Shown: positions 1 through 8,535 of the stretch, piece after piece | How the letters are laid out: each line of letters starts with the position of its first letter | Numbering within the stretch: the first letter of the stretch is position 1 | Assembly (NCBI GenBank): GCA_029541985.1 | Contig: CP095414.1 | Span: forward strand, 930,001-994,000 | DNA: 64,000 nt | Direction of reading: 5' to 3' | From: Bacteroidales bacterium F22 | GTDB taxonomy: Bacteria; Bacteroidota; Bacteroidia; Bacteroidales; Bacteroidaceae | Notes under the pieces: generated by a model | What the model was told of the DNA's origin: nothing | The model's database searches: none | What the model saw: the letters and a program-made list of their open reading frames with translations, nothing else | Position numbers and translations under genes: made by a program

Positions 1-35
1 CTCTCCAAAGATAACTATATTCCTATCGATTTCCT

Positions 36-43
36 TATCTTTG
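36..43 (+). promoter_or_regulatory. Bacteroidota -7 promoter element
   Basis: TATCTTTG matches the Bacteroidota sigma-ABfr -7 consensus TAnnTTTG and lies 39 bases before the ATG at 83. No clear -33 TTTG is seen. Confidence 0.45.
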
Positions 44-82
44 TCATAAAATAACAATTCATTGATTTGCGACTTCTTGCTT

Positions 83-757
83 ATGAAAAAAGAAATTTAT
101 CTATCTTCTGAGATCAAAAACAAATGCCCTTTGTTCCGCGGAGTAGCTATTACGGCTAATGTGACAAACTCTTCTTTCTGTGATTCGTTGTGGAAACAGA
201 TCACTGCATTTACGACTCAATTGTGTGATACAGAAACAACAGAATCAATCAAGATGCATCAGACTATTGCAGCGACACGATCGGCTTACAAGGCTTGTGG
301 CAAGCAACCTAGTCGCTACCGTCCTTCTAGTGAGGCTCTACGTCGTAGAATACTTAGGGGGATGGACCTCTATCAGATTGATACGCTTGTAGATGTCATC
401 AATTTAGTCTCATTGGTGACAGGACATAGTATCGGAGGGTTTGATGGTGATAAGATTCAAGGGGATACTATCACTCTGGGGATTGGTCGTGAGGGAGAAG
501 ATTATCAAGCCATAGGACGTGGCTCACTAAATATCTCTAAGATGCCTGTATATAGGGATTCTATTGGGGGATTCGGTACACCGACAAGTGACCATGAACG
601 AACAAAGATAGATTTAGATACGACACATGTATTGATTATTATCAATGGTTATGATGGTGATTTGAGTCATCTTGATGAGGCCATTACACTCACGAAATCG
701 TTATTAACTGACTATGCTCAAGCTACAGATTTTGAGGTCTGGCATTTTGGAGAATAA
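83..757 (+). CDS. B3/B4 domain-containing protein
   Basis: About 224 residues. The sequence is a stand-alone B3/B4 domain, the fold otherwise found in the beta subunit of phenylalanyl-tRNA synthetase, where it takes part in aminoacyl-tRNA recognition and editing. Supporting segments are a central KACGKQPSRYRPSSEAL stretch and a glycine-rich GGFDGDKIQGDTITLGIGREGE stretch, both typical of the free-standing family. An upstream TTG at 62 is in frame, but the ATG at 83 gives the natural MKKEIYL start and follows a TATCTTTG promoter at a normal distance. Free-standing members are suspected to edit or bind tRNA, but this is inference. A terminator hairpin follows at 788-824, so it is probably monocistronic. 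Confidence 0.75.
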   Translation: MKKEIYLSSEIKNKCPLFRGVAITANVTNSSFCDSLWKQITAFTTQLCDTETTESIKMHQTIAATRSAYKACGKQPSRYRPSSEALRRRILRGMDLYQIDTLVDVINLVSLVTGHSIGGFDGDKIQGDTITLGIGREGEDYQAIGRGSLNISKMPVYRDSIGGFGTPTSDHERTKIDLDTTHVLIIINGYDGDLSHLDEAITLTKSLLTDYAQATDFEVWHFGE

Positions 758-787
758 GAGGATATAAACAAGGAACTTGAAACAAAC

Positions 788-824
788 AATGGAGAAGAAA
801 AGAAAGCTTTTTTCTCCATTTTCT
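788..824 (+). terminator. Rho-independent terminator after the B3/B4 gene
   Basis: Arms AATGGAGAA (788-796) and TTCTCCATT (812-820) with further A/T pairing inside form a hairpin followed by TTTCTGTT. Confidence 0.6.
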
Positions 825-870
825 GTTCCTAAACATCCTCTCGAAGTTAGGCTATACTAGTTTGTTTCGA

Positions 871-878
871 TATCTTTG
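871..878 (+). promoter_or_regulatory. -7 promoter element of the glutamine synthetase gene
   Basis: TATCTTTG fits TAnnTTTG and lies 37 bases upstream of the ATG at 916. Confidence 0.5.
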
Positions 879-915
879 AGAGATGAAACTAATTTAGAAC
901 CTATATTTTAATGCT

Positions 916-2415
916 ATGAACCATTCTTTTCAACCAACTACGGAGTTGGAACAAATACTACAAAAGCCAGCTGCTCAGTTTACACGTAGGGATATTATGG
1001 ACGTAATGAACGAACACGACATTCGATTGCTTAATTTTAGATATGCTGGAGGAGATGGCAAACTCAAATTATTAAATTTTGCCCCTTCCAATCAAGCACA
1101 CCTAGAGAGTATCCTCACCTTTGGAGAACGAGTAGATGGGTCTAGCTTATTCCAACATATAGATAATGCATCAAGCGATTTATATGTCATCCCATTGTAC
1201 CGTACGGCTTTTATGGATCCTTTCACTGAGCAACCGACGCTTAGTATCTTCTGTACTTTCTTTACTGCTGATGGGACTCCACTCCAAAGTGCTCCTCAAT
1301 ATATTATGCAAAAAGCTTATGAGGAACTGCAAAAACGAACAGGTTATCAATTTAAGATGCTGGCTGAACTCGAATATTATATCCGAGGTCCTAAAGATGA
1401 AGTATTCAAGGGAACGGACCAAAAAGGGTATCATGCAAGTGCCCCATTTGCGAAATATGAACATATACGACAGGCTGCTCTTGATACCTTAGTTCGCTGT
1501 GGAGGTAAAGTCAAATATGGGCACTCGGAGGTGGGTACCTTCTATACTCATAATTATCTCTATGAACAACATGAGATTGAATTTCTTCCTGAAGAACCAG
1601 AACTAGCTATCTTTCACCTTTTATTGGCCAAATGGATACTCCGAATGTATTGTAAACAGGAAGAATTGACCGTTAGTTGGGCGCCTAAGATTTGTGAAGG
1701 AAAAGCTGGTAGTGGACTTCATTTCCACATGCAATTGGAAAAAGAAAATCAAAATAAGATGCTTGAAAATGGAGAACTTTCAGATGATGCACGTCGTGTC
1801 ATCGCAGGCATCATGGATATGGCAGATGTGCTCACCGCTTTTGGCAATACTATTCCGACTAGTTATCTCCGTTTGGTTCCAGGACAAGAAGCTCCAACTT
1901 ACATTTGTTGGGGATACCGCAACCGATCTGCACTTGTCCGAGTTCCACTAGGATGGACGACAAAAAAGGACATGGCAAAGCTAGCCAATCCTATGGAGAC
2001 GGAAAGTGCATCAGCAAATGAAATAAGACAAACTGTAGAGTTTCGTGTCCCAGACGGTTCTGCAGACGTTTATCTTTTAGCTGCAGGACTTATTACCGCT
2101 GCAACACATGGATTAACTATGCCTGATGCCCTTACCTTGGCAGACAAGACTTTTGTCTCAAAAAATATCTTCAGTGCTGATTATCAAGATAAGCTGAAGA
2201 CTTTGAAACAACTTCCTACTTGTTGTGTGGATTCGGGACATCGCTTACTGGAAAGACATGACGTACTTGAACAATTTGGGGCCTTCAAACCTGAATTGAT
2301 TAATTCTTTTGCTAAAAATCTGATTGCTCTAAATGATAACGAACTGAATAAGAAACTAACACGTGATTCCCAACTAATAAATCAAATTGTAGCCAAATAT
2401 ATGGACACGATGTAG
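916..2415 (+). CDS. Glutamine synthetase family protein (GSI-like)
   Basis: 499 residues, the length of the GSI-like family rather than the roughly 730-residue GSIII (GlnN) also common in Bacteroidota. Expected activity is ATP-dependent amidation of glutamate in the cytoplasm, or ligation to another amine for divergent members. The catalytic domain is recognised by LEYYIRGP, EQHEIEFLPEEPE, the ATP and glutamate loop GSGLHFHMQL, and the arginine-containing NRSALVRVPLG followed by VEFRVPDGSAD. The canonical adenylylation tyrosine segment was not identified. It has its own promoter and terminator, so it is monocistronic. Family assignment is firm; true glutamine synthesis rather than a gamma-glutamyl-amine variant is not certain. 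Confidence 0.85.
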   Translation: MNHSFQPTTELEQILQKPAAQFTRRDIMDVMNEHDIRLLNFRYAGGDGKLKLLNFAPSNQAHLESILTFGERVDGSSLFQHIDNASSDLYVIPLYRTAFMDPFTEQPTLSIFCTFFTADGTPLQSAPQYIMQKAYEELQKRTGYQFKMLAELEYYIRGPKDEVFKGTDQKGYHASAPFAKYEHIRQAALDTLVRCGGKVKYGHSEVGTFYTHNYLYEQHEIEFLPEEPELAIFHLLLAKWILRMYCKQEELTVSWAPKICEGKAGSGLHFHMQLEKENQNKMLENGELSDDARRVIAGIMDMADVLTAFGNTIPTSYLRLVPGQEAPTYICWGYRNRSALVRVPLGWTTKKDMAKLANPMETESASANEIRQTVEFRVPDGSADVYLLAAGLITAATHGLTMPDALTLADKTFVSKNIFSADYQDKLKTLKQLPTCCVDSGHRLLERHDVLEQFGAFKPELINSFAKNLIALNDNELNKKLTRDSQLINQIVAKYMDTM

Positions 2416-2440
2416 AACATGGAAATCCATAGAGATTAAT

Positions 2441-2489
2441 TACCCGCAGATAGATTCATTGTTATCATTAATCTACTTGCGGGTATTTT
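2441..2489 (+). terminator. Terminator after the glutamine synthetase gene
   Basis: TACCCGCA (2441-2448) pairs with TGCGGGTA (2478-2485), and TAGATT pairs with AATCTA inside. The stem is followed by TTTTCTTG. Confidence 0.7.
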
Positions 2490-2536
2490 CTTGTAATCGA
2501 TTCTTATAGATACTTATGGGTTTTAGCTGATGTCAC

Positions 2537-3418
2537 TTAATTCTTCTTCAAGCTAGAATCTGAAGGTTCGTCTGAAGCGGTATGTAAGACACGTTGTGGG
2601 AAAGGAATGGTAATATTCGCTTTTTTAAATGCCTGAAACAATTTTACTCGGATACTACTCTTGATATTTTCTACACGAAATAATTCACTACACCAAAAAT
2701 AAACAGTGAAATTAAGAGACGATTCTCCATATTCATTGAAGCGTACAAATGGCTCAGGCACCTTGGCAACTTCAGACTCATTATCTACCACTTGTTTCAT
2801 TATACGCATCACTTCTGCTACATTACTATTATAGTCTACTCCCACATTTATTTCGAATCGAGAAGCCTCTGTTGTATGACTCCAATTGATGAGTTTATTC
2901 TTGGTCAAGAAAGTATTTGGTAGCATGATAAATTTGTCATCACGAGTCAAGACAAGAGTAGTCCGAAGATTGATTTCTTTCACTTCACAAACAAGCCCAT
3001 TAATATCAATCACATCTCCCACCTTGATAGAATTATCTATCAGCAAGATGATACCAGAAACAAAATCAGAGAATAGATTTTGCAAACCAAGTCCTACTCC
3101 GACTAGCAATGCTGCAGAACCGGCTAACAAGACTTTGAAGTCTATCCCCATTATTTGCAAAGCATACAGTGCGGCTATGACAACAACAACGTATCGAACA
3201 AGATTGTTCAACGAATATTTCTTTCCTGTATTTAGACGATGAGAACGATATATCATTCTACGTTTTCCATATAATACAAGAACTGTGATTACTAACAAAA
3301 CAAGTAATTGAATCATACTAACCACGCTAATATTAAAATTGTCAGTGAACCTAATGACAGGGTCACTAAAAAAATCGACGACACGTTCAATAATCGATTT
3401 AGTTTCTAGTTCATTCAT
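2537..3418 (-). CDS. MscS-family mechanosensitive ion channel
   Basis: 293 residues. Membrane segments are visible at about residues 31-50 and 73-91, followed by the pore-lining helix at about 95-127 with the small-residue pattern GSAALLVGVGLGLQN and FSDFVSGIILL. The cytosolic beta domain follows (VGDVIDINGLVCEVKEINLRTT, then LPNTFLTKN), which is the signature MscS middle domain. The product is an inner-membrane channel that opens under membrane tension to release solutes on hypo-osmotic shock. It is close in length to E. coli MscS (286 residues). The gene stands alone, with a possible TATATTTG promoter at 3460-3467. Confidence 0.92.
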   Translation of the reverse strand: MNELETKSIIERVVDFFSDPVIRFTDNFNISVVSMIQLLVLLVITVLVLYGKRRMIYRSHRLNTGKKYSLNNLVRYVVVVIAALYALQIMGIDFKVLLAGSAALLVGVGLGLQNLFSDFVSGIILLIDNSIKVGDVIDINGLVCEVKEINLRTTLVLTRDDKFIMLPNTFLTKNKLINWSHTTEASRFEINVGVDYNSNVAEVMRIMKQVVDNESEVAKVPEPFVRFNEYGESSLNFTVYFWCSELFRVENIKSSIRVKLFQAFKKANITIPFPQRVLHTASDEPSDSSLKKN

Positions 3419-3459
3419 AATGAATTCATCTAATTGACATATAAAAACCGTATTTATTA

Positions 3460-3467
3460 CAAATATA
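3460..3467 (-). promoter_or_regulatory. -7 promoter element of the mscS-like gene
   Basis: CAAATATA on the plus strand reads TATATTTG on the minus strand, 41 bases before the start codon. The context is very AT-rich, so a chance match is possible. Confidence 0.35.
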
Positions 3468-3546
3468 TAAAAAACAAATACTAAAGGGACATACTAAATC
3501 CTTTTTTGAGTAAATTGGCTCCAACAAAAAATTAAATAGAAAAACT

Positions 3547-4578
3547 ATGAATCACCTGAAAAAACTCGTATTGGCTCTCGCAATGATGATTATCATCCCA
3601 GCAATTGCTCAACAAACAAATTTAAAGTTCAATGCGAACAATAAATTTAAAATCGTCCAGTTCTCTGATGTACATTACGTACCTCAATATCCTTCATCTA
3701 AGAGTGATGCGAAACATGACTCTTTGGTTACTGCATCGAAAGATGCGATTGATAACATTCAGACAGTACTTGACATAGAGACTCCCGACTTGGTAATTAT
3801 TACAGGAGATATTGTGTGGGGAAAACCTGCAGAGAAAGCTTTGAAGGAAGTATTAAAACCAATCATTGATAGAAAAATACCTTTTGCCGTGACTTGGGGA
3901 AACCATGATGCCGAAAGAGATCTAACAACAAAACAGCTCCAAGCTATCGTAGAAAGTTTACCTGGTAATGTAGGTATCGATGACAAGAAGGTAGTGGGTG
4001 ATTCTGATTTCACCTTACCTATTATGGACGATAAAGATAAACCCGCATTCGTTCTCTATTGCTTTGATTCCCATGCATATAGTCCTCTCAAACAAATCGA
4101 AGGATATGATTGGATTAAACCTACTCAAATAGAGGCTTATAGAACAAAAAGCAAACACTACACCCAGATAAATAATGGAACTCCCTTACCAGCACTTGCT
4201 TTCTTCCATATTCCATTACCAGAATATAACTTAGCAGCTTCAGACGAATCAGCTCCATTAATCGGAATAAGAGGAGAAAAAGCATGTGCACCGAAAATAA
4301 ATACAGGATTATTTGCTGCAATGCTATCACAAGGAGATGTGATGGGAACCTTCGTTGGTCATGATCACAATGACAACTATGTCACAGAATATTGTGGTAT
4401 TTCCTTAGGATACGCCCAGTACACAGGTGGTAAGATCGTCTATTTTGACCTTCCTTGTGGAAACGGAGGACGTGTATTCCAATTGACAAAAGGAGTAAGA
4501 GGATATGACACTTGGATTAGGCTTCATACAGGCGAGAAGATTTTCCCTTATCACAAAGTAATGGCAAACCACAAATAA
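3547..4578 (+). CDS. Secreted calcineurin-like metallophosphoesterase
   Basis: 343 residues with an N-terminal signal peptide (about 1-21, ending PAIAQ), so it is exported to the periplasm or surface. The binuclear-metal phosphoesterase motifs are complete: DVH (41-43), GD (87-88), WGNHD (117-121), and a C-terminal GHDHNDNY. HIP in FFHIPLP supplies a further metal histidine. The family resembles purple acid phosphatase or YkuE/Dcr2-type phosphatases; the substrate (phosphate monoester or diester) cannot be told. It is flanked by genes on the opposite strand and is probably monocistronic. Confidence 0.88.
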   Translation: MNHLKKLVLALAMMIIIPAIAQQTNLKFNANNKFKIVQFSDVHYVPQYPSSKSDAKHDSLVTASKDAIDNIQTVLDIETPDLVIITGDIVWGKPAEKALKEVLKPIIDRKIPFAVTWGNHDAERDLTTKQLQAIVESLPGNVGIDDKKVVGDSDFTLPIMDDKDKPAFVLYCFDSHAYSPLKQIEGYDWIKPTQIEAYRTKSKHYTQINNGTPLPALAFFHIPLPEYNLAASDESAPLIGIRGEKACAPKINTGLFAAMLSQGDVMGTFVGHDHNDNYVTEYCGISLGYAQYTGGKIVYFDLPCGNGGRVFQLTKGVRGYDTWIRLHTGEKIFPYHKVMANHK

Positions 4579-4668
4579 AAAGTTCAAAACAAAAACAATA
4601 GGTCTATATAGAAAGCATACGAAAGAAAGGGATTATCAGACCGTAACACATCACCAGAAACAAAAGAA

Positions 4669-4702
4669 TAGCCTCATCAATCTGTTTAGAATGATGAGGC
4701 TA
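4669..4702. terminator. Hairpin between convergent genes, probable terminator
   Basis: TAGCCTCATCA (4669-4679) pairs with TGATGAGGCTA (4692-4702), with TCT/AGA pairing inside the loop. It sits between the convergent phosphoesterase and fructokinase-like genes. The T tract is weak. Confidence 0.5.
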
Positions 4703-4770
4703 ATATGTTTGTGCCCGCTAAGACTTTTGCACAAAGTCACCCGCTAAATTAATTACTAAGATACAAGCTT

Positions 4771-5652
4771 CTAGAAATAATATTCCGACCCAGGATGTTG
4801 CTGCCAAGCACCACTACTCATACAGACAAAAGCACCCACTTGAACTGCTTTCTTATGCGCCTCCCTCAAAGAAGCACCAGTCAAGATAGAATAAAGAAAT
4901 GCTCCAGAGAAAGAAGCTCCAGCACCTACAGTATCTACAATCTGAACAAATGGAGTTTTGATACAAGAGATTTCCGTATGTCCATATACAGAACTATAAT
5001 TACCACCTGCCGTAAGAATAAAATACTTCAAGTTATACTTCTGCATCAATAGATGAGCGATTTCATCATTAGTCATATTTCCGAGTCCTAACGCAGGAGT
5101 CAAGATAGCCAATTCCTTATCATTAATCTTAACAATATCAGACAAATCAAGTAACTCCTCTACCTGTTCCAAAGAATAGTAATTTTTACGTAAATTGACA
5201 TCATAATATCTCAACGCCTCTTTGGGAGCTAAACGAATGAGTTGCAAGATAGACCGTCTAGATACACTGCTACGCAAAGCAAGTGTACCATAAGCCACTG
5301 CATCGGCATGAGAAATCACTTCCTCCGCCTCCTTAGTCACTGTAATATAATCCCAAGCGACATCTTCTACGATATCGTAAGTCGGATTTCCATTAGCTAA
5401 AGTTACTCTGACAGTTCCAGTAGGTTGTTTTACTCGAGGGACCACGTACTGTACTTTATTGGCATCCATTTCTCTAAGTAATTCATCTCCTAAAGGATCA
5501 TCCCCTACAGTGCTAATAGCATATCCCAAGGCACCTAATTGGTTCGCATGAAACACTAAATTCACTGGAGACCCTCCAGCGCGTTTCCCTGTAGGTAATA
5601 TATCCCACAAGAGCTCTCCGATACCTACAATAATTGGTTTTCCGTTCTTCAT
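4771..5652 (-). CDS. Fructokinase-like PfkB protein with Asp-to-Ala at the catalytic site
   Basis: 293 residues, exactly the length of the neighbouring paralogue at 6066-6947, and the two align without gaps. The fold is PfkB (ribokinase-type) with the N-terminal GIGELLWDILPTGKRAGGSPVN segment and the C-terminal anion-hole loop. In that loop the catalytic base aspartate of the GAGD motif is replaced: residues 240-250 read DTVGAGASFSG, codon GCT at residue 246, where the paralogue has GAT. PfkB kinases use this Asp to deprotonate the sugar hydroxyl, so strong loss of kinase activity is expected. A terminator at 5937-5974 separates it from the upstream operon and no clear TAnnTTTG promoter is seen. 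The rest of the reading frame is intact, so either recent decay or a non-catalytic role is possible. Confidence 0.85.
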   Translation of the reverse strand: MKNGKPIIVGIGELLWDILPTGKRAGGSPVNLVFHANQLGALGYAISTVGDDPLGDELLREMDANKVQYVVPRVKQPTGTVRVTLANGNPTYDIVEDVAWDYITVTKEAEEVISHADAVAYGTLALRSSVSRRSILQLIRLAPKEALRYYDVNLRKNYYSLEQVEELLDLSDIVKINDKELAILTPALGLGNMTNDEIAHLLMQKYNLKYFILTAGGNYSSVYGHTEISCIKTPFVQIVDTVGAGASFSGAFLYSILTGASLREAHKKAVQVGAFVCMSSGAWQQHPGSEYYF

Positions 5653-6065
5653 CTTCTTTCCATTTATAATGTAACAAAATCCTTTTAGCTTATTGCTAAT
5701 ATAATCTATTAATCTTCTTGATTAAAAAAACCAAAGAGAGTTACGTATCAAATCAAGAAAAAAAATAAACAATTAAATAAAGACATCATTGCTGACAATA
5801 CGACAAGAAGTCGTCTATGTCATAATCAATTTTGTAAGTGCGCATATTTACATATATAAAGTAAATATAGAAAATATAAAAGAATTTTGCAAACAAATAA
5901 GTACTATTAAACAACAGAATTTCGATATTAAAAAAATAACGGGAAAAGAATGATAAATCACTCTCTTCCCGTTAGTCTATCCCTAAGTAAAAACAAACCG
6001 AACTATAACTATAATAAACAGAACAGACTCATTGATAACACCTCATTTAAATTATCAGACACCAT
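5653..6065. other. 413-base gap between the two fructokinase-like genes
   Basis: AT-rich and without a credible reading frame. It holds the terminator at 5937-5974 and an inverted repeat, ATATTTAC (5844-5851) and GTAAATAT (5861-5868) with a 9-base spacer. The repeat could be an operator for the downstream fructokinase-like gene or simply a product of AT richness. Confidence 0.4.
5937..5974 (-). terminator. Terminator of the polyol operon
   Basis: An 18-base arm starting TAACGGGA (5937-5954) pairs with 5957-5974 with two non-Watson-Crick positions. On the minus strand the stem is followed by TTTTTTT. It ends transcription coming from the fructokinase gene at 6066-6947. Confidence 0.7.
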
Positions 6066-6947
6066 CTAAACAAAATCTTCCGAATGCAAATGTTCAGGCC
6101 AAGCCCCACTATTTGTACAAACAAACGCGCCAACTTCGACAGCCTTTTGATGTGCTTGTCGCATAGTATCTCCTTTTAGTATAGAATACAAGAAAGCACC
6201 AGAAAAAGAATCTCCTGCCCCAACAGTATCAGCCACTTTGACTCTAGGTGTCTCAATATAAGATTCCTCTTTGGGACTGTAGATAGAACTAAAATCTCCA
6301 CCAGCAGTAAGAATAAAATAGTGCAATTCATACTTCTGAATAAACCATCTTGCAATCTCATTATGAGATTTCCCCTCTAATCCAAACATAGGAACAAGCA
6401 CTTCAAGTTCCTCATCATTTATCTTGAGGATATTAGATAATTGGAGCAATTCCTCAATCAAGTCAAGACTATAATAATCCTGACGTAAATTAATATCATA
6501 ATACTTCAAGGCATCTTTCGGAGCAGAACGTAAAAGAGTACAAATAGATTCATGAGACATACGATTACGTAATGCAAGAGTACCATAAGCAATAGCATCA
6601 GCCTTTGTGACCATCTCTTTAGCCTCATCAGTGACAGGAATATAATCCCATGCCACATCTTCAACAATATCATAAGACGGACTTCCCTCTTTCAGAGTAA
6701 CCTGTACAGTTCCGGTAGGATAATCCACACGAGGAACAATATATTTGATTGATTGTTCATCCATCACTTTGAGCAGTTCATCCCCTAGAGCATCCTTACC
6801 TACTGCACTGATAGCATAACCTTGAGCACCCAGCTGAGTAGCGTGAAACACCAAATTTACTGGAGCCCCACCGGCCCTTTTTCCAGTAGGCAACATATCC
6901 CACAAGAGTTCACCAACACCAACAATAATAGGTCTTTCCTTTTTCAT
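6066..6947 (-). CDS. PfkB-family fructokinase (intact copy)
   Basis: 293 residues. It is predicted to phosphorylate fructose to fructose-6-phosphate with ATP in the cytoplasm. The N-terminal GVGELLWDMLPTGKRAGGAPVN sugar-binding segment and the C-terminal DTVGAGDSFSGAF (240-252, catalytic base D246) are both intact. It lies 88 bases downstream of the mannitol dehydrogenase family gene and in the same direction, so fructose made by polyol oxidation is the logical substrate. The fructose assignment rests on family resemblance plus context; other ketoses such as xylulose are possible. Confidence 0.87.
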   Translation of the reverse strand: MKKERPIIVGVGELLWDMLPTGKRAGGAPVNLVFHATQLGAQGYAISAVGKDALGDELLKVMDEQSIKYIVPRVDYPTGTVQVTLKEGSPSYDIVEDVAWDYIPVTDEAKEMVTKADAIAYGTLALRNRMSHESICTLLRSAPKDALKYYDINLRQDYYSLDLIEELLQLSNILKINDEELEVLVPMFGLEGKSHNEIARWFIQKYELHYFILTAGGDFSSIYSPKEESYIETPRVKVADTVGAGDSFSGAFLYSILKGDTMRQAHQKAVEVGAFVCTNSGAWPEHLHSEDFV

Positions 6948-7035
6948 TTTCTTTGTTTTAGAATATTACGAAATCACTTATAGCATGATACCCACTACAT
7001 CAAAATAGTATCCCTCATCACTAATAGTCCCCTAC

Positions 7036-8523
7036 TTAATCTCTTTCAATCATTTTCTTGACACACTCCTTGATTGGGAACTGACGAATCATTTCAAGAG
7101 CCCGAACAAATGACTTCACAAAAAGGTCATTGTTTGCCAAACCACCAAAGACACTCTTGATAGACAAGAAAGCAGTAGGGTCATTGTGAGAGATAGCTGC
7201 TACTCTGACCAACTCATTGCTAAGCGCATCATCGATTTTATAAGTACGACCTTTCTCATCGACTCCATCATTATATTTACACCATGCAGCAACCGTAAAA
7301 GCAGCACGGTCAATAGATTCCCCCTTAGCAAGTCGTTCGTTTACTGTAGAAAGGATAAAGATAGGAATTTTAGCAGAACTTTGCAGGCAGATACGAGCTA
7401 TTTGGTCACGGATATTTTTGTTACGGAAACGAGACAGCAACTTTTCTTTGTATTCTTCGAGATTGATTCCTTTAAGATCTCCTAACGTAGGAGACACTTC
7501 ATTGTCCATATAACTTCTAAGGAAAGAGCTAAACACCTCATCATCAGCAGATTGATCAATAGTATCATAACCATGAATTGCGCCCAACAAGCCCAGTACC
7601 GAATGTCCAGCATTGAGTAGACGAAGTTTCATGTTTTCATAAGGCTTGACATCTTCAACAAAATTAGCCCCCACTTTTTCCCATGCAGGACGAGATACAG
7701 CATAATGATCCTCAACCACCCATTGGATAAAAGGCTCACATACGACAGGCCATTGGTCCTCAATGTTATACTCCTCAGCCAGACGAGTGATATCATCCTC
7801 TACCGTCACAGGAGTGATACGGTCCACCATACTATTAGGGAAAGTGACATTTTCTTCTACCCACTCAATCAAGTCAGGATAAACCCTAGCGATATAAGAA
7901 GTAATCGCCTTACGAGCTACATTTCCATTATTCTGGATATTATCACACGACTGAATAGTTACTCCCCCCAAACCTCTTTCTTTGCGAAGTTTGAATGACT
8001 GTGCCAAGTAGCCAAAGACACTTTTAGGATTTTGAGGATTCATCATTTCTTCGCTTACCACAGGATTAGTAAAATCAAAATCCCCTGTACCCTCAAGTAA
8101 GTTATATCCCCCTTCAGTAATGGTCATAGAGATTATTTTCGTATCCGGACTAGCCATTTTTTCCACAGCCCCGACCGGATTATCAGGTGCCAATATAAAC
8201 TCGACGATAGACCCTACTACATGAGCAGTACGCGTTCCATCCATCTCTTTGATGACCAATGTATAAAGCCCATCCTGCAAATTCAACGCATTATAAATGC
8301 GACGGTCATGATCCAATAACCCGATGCCACAGATACCATAGTTCAAGTCACCAGTTTCCTCCATCAAACGATGCGTAAGAAATGCCTCATGTGAGCGATG
8401 GAAATTGCCCACCCCGATATGAACGATACTCGTTTTTACCTCATCACGATTGTAAGAAGGTTTGTTTACAGAATCAGGGATCAGAGATAAATTCTCTTGT
8501 CTAAGTTTAATTGACGTTGTCAT
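7036..8523 (-). CDS. Mannitol dehydrogenase family (polyol 2-dehydrogenase)
   Basis: 495 residues, the usual length for the long-chain mannitol 2-dehydrogenase family (mannitol, D-arabinitol, fructuronate or tagaturonate enzymes). The N-terminal nucleotide-binding segment reads HIGVGNFHRSHEAF, and the active-site segment MKLRLLNAGHSVLG carries the conserved catalytic lysine, asparagine and histidine. It is predicted to oxidise a sugar alcohol to a ketose with NAD+. It sits 12 bases after the permease and before an intact fructokinase, which favours mannitol to fructose; D-arabinitol to xylulose is the main alternative. The hexuronate reductases are less likely because no uronate isomerase or dehydratase is nearby. 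Confidence 0.88.
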   Translation of the reverse strand: MTTSIKLRQENLSLIPDSVNKPSYNRDEVKTSIVHIGVGNFHRSHEAFLTHRLMEETGDLNYGICGIGLLDHDRRIYNALNLQDGLYTLVIKEMDGTRTAHVVGSIVEFILAPDNPVGAVEKMASPDTKIISMTITEGGYNLLEGTGDFDFTNPVVSEEMMNPQNPKSVFGYLAQSFKLRKERGLGGVTIQSCDNIQNNGNVARKAITSYIARVYPDLIEWVEENVTFPNSMVDRITPVTVEDDITRLAEEYNIEDQWPVVCEPFIQWVVEDHYAVSRPAWEKVGANFVEDVKPYENMKLRLLNAGHSVLGLLGAIHGYDTIDQSADDEVFSSFLRSYMDNEVSPTLGDLKGINLEEYKEKLLSRFRNKNIRDQIARICLQSSAKIPIFILSTVNERLAKGESIDRAAFTVAAWCKYNDGVDEKGRTYKIDDALSNELVRVAAISHNDPTAFLSIKSVFGGLANNDLFVKSFVRALEMIRQFPIKECVKKMIERD

Positions 8524-8535
8524 AATAAATATATA

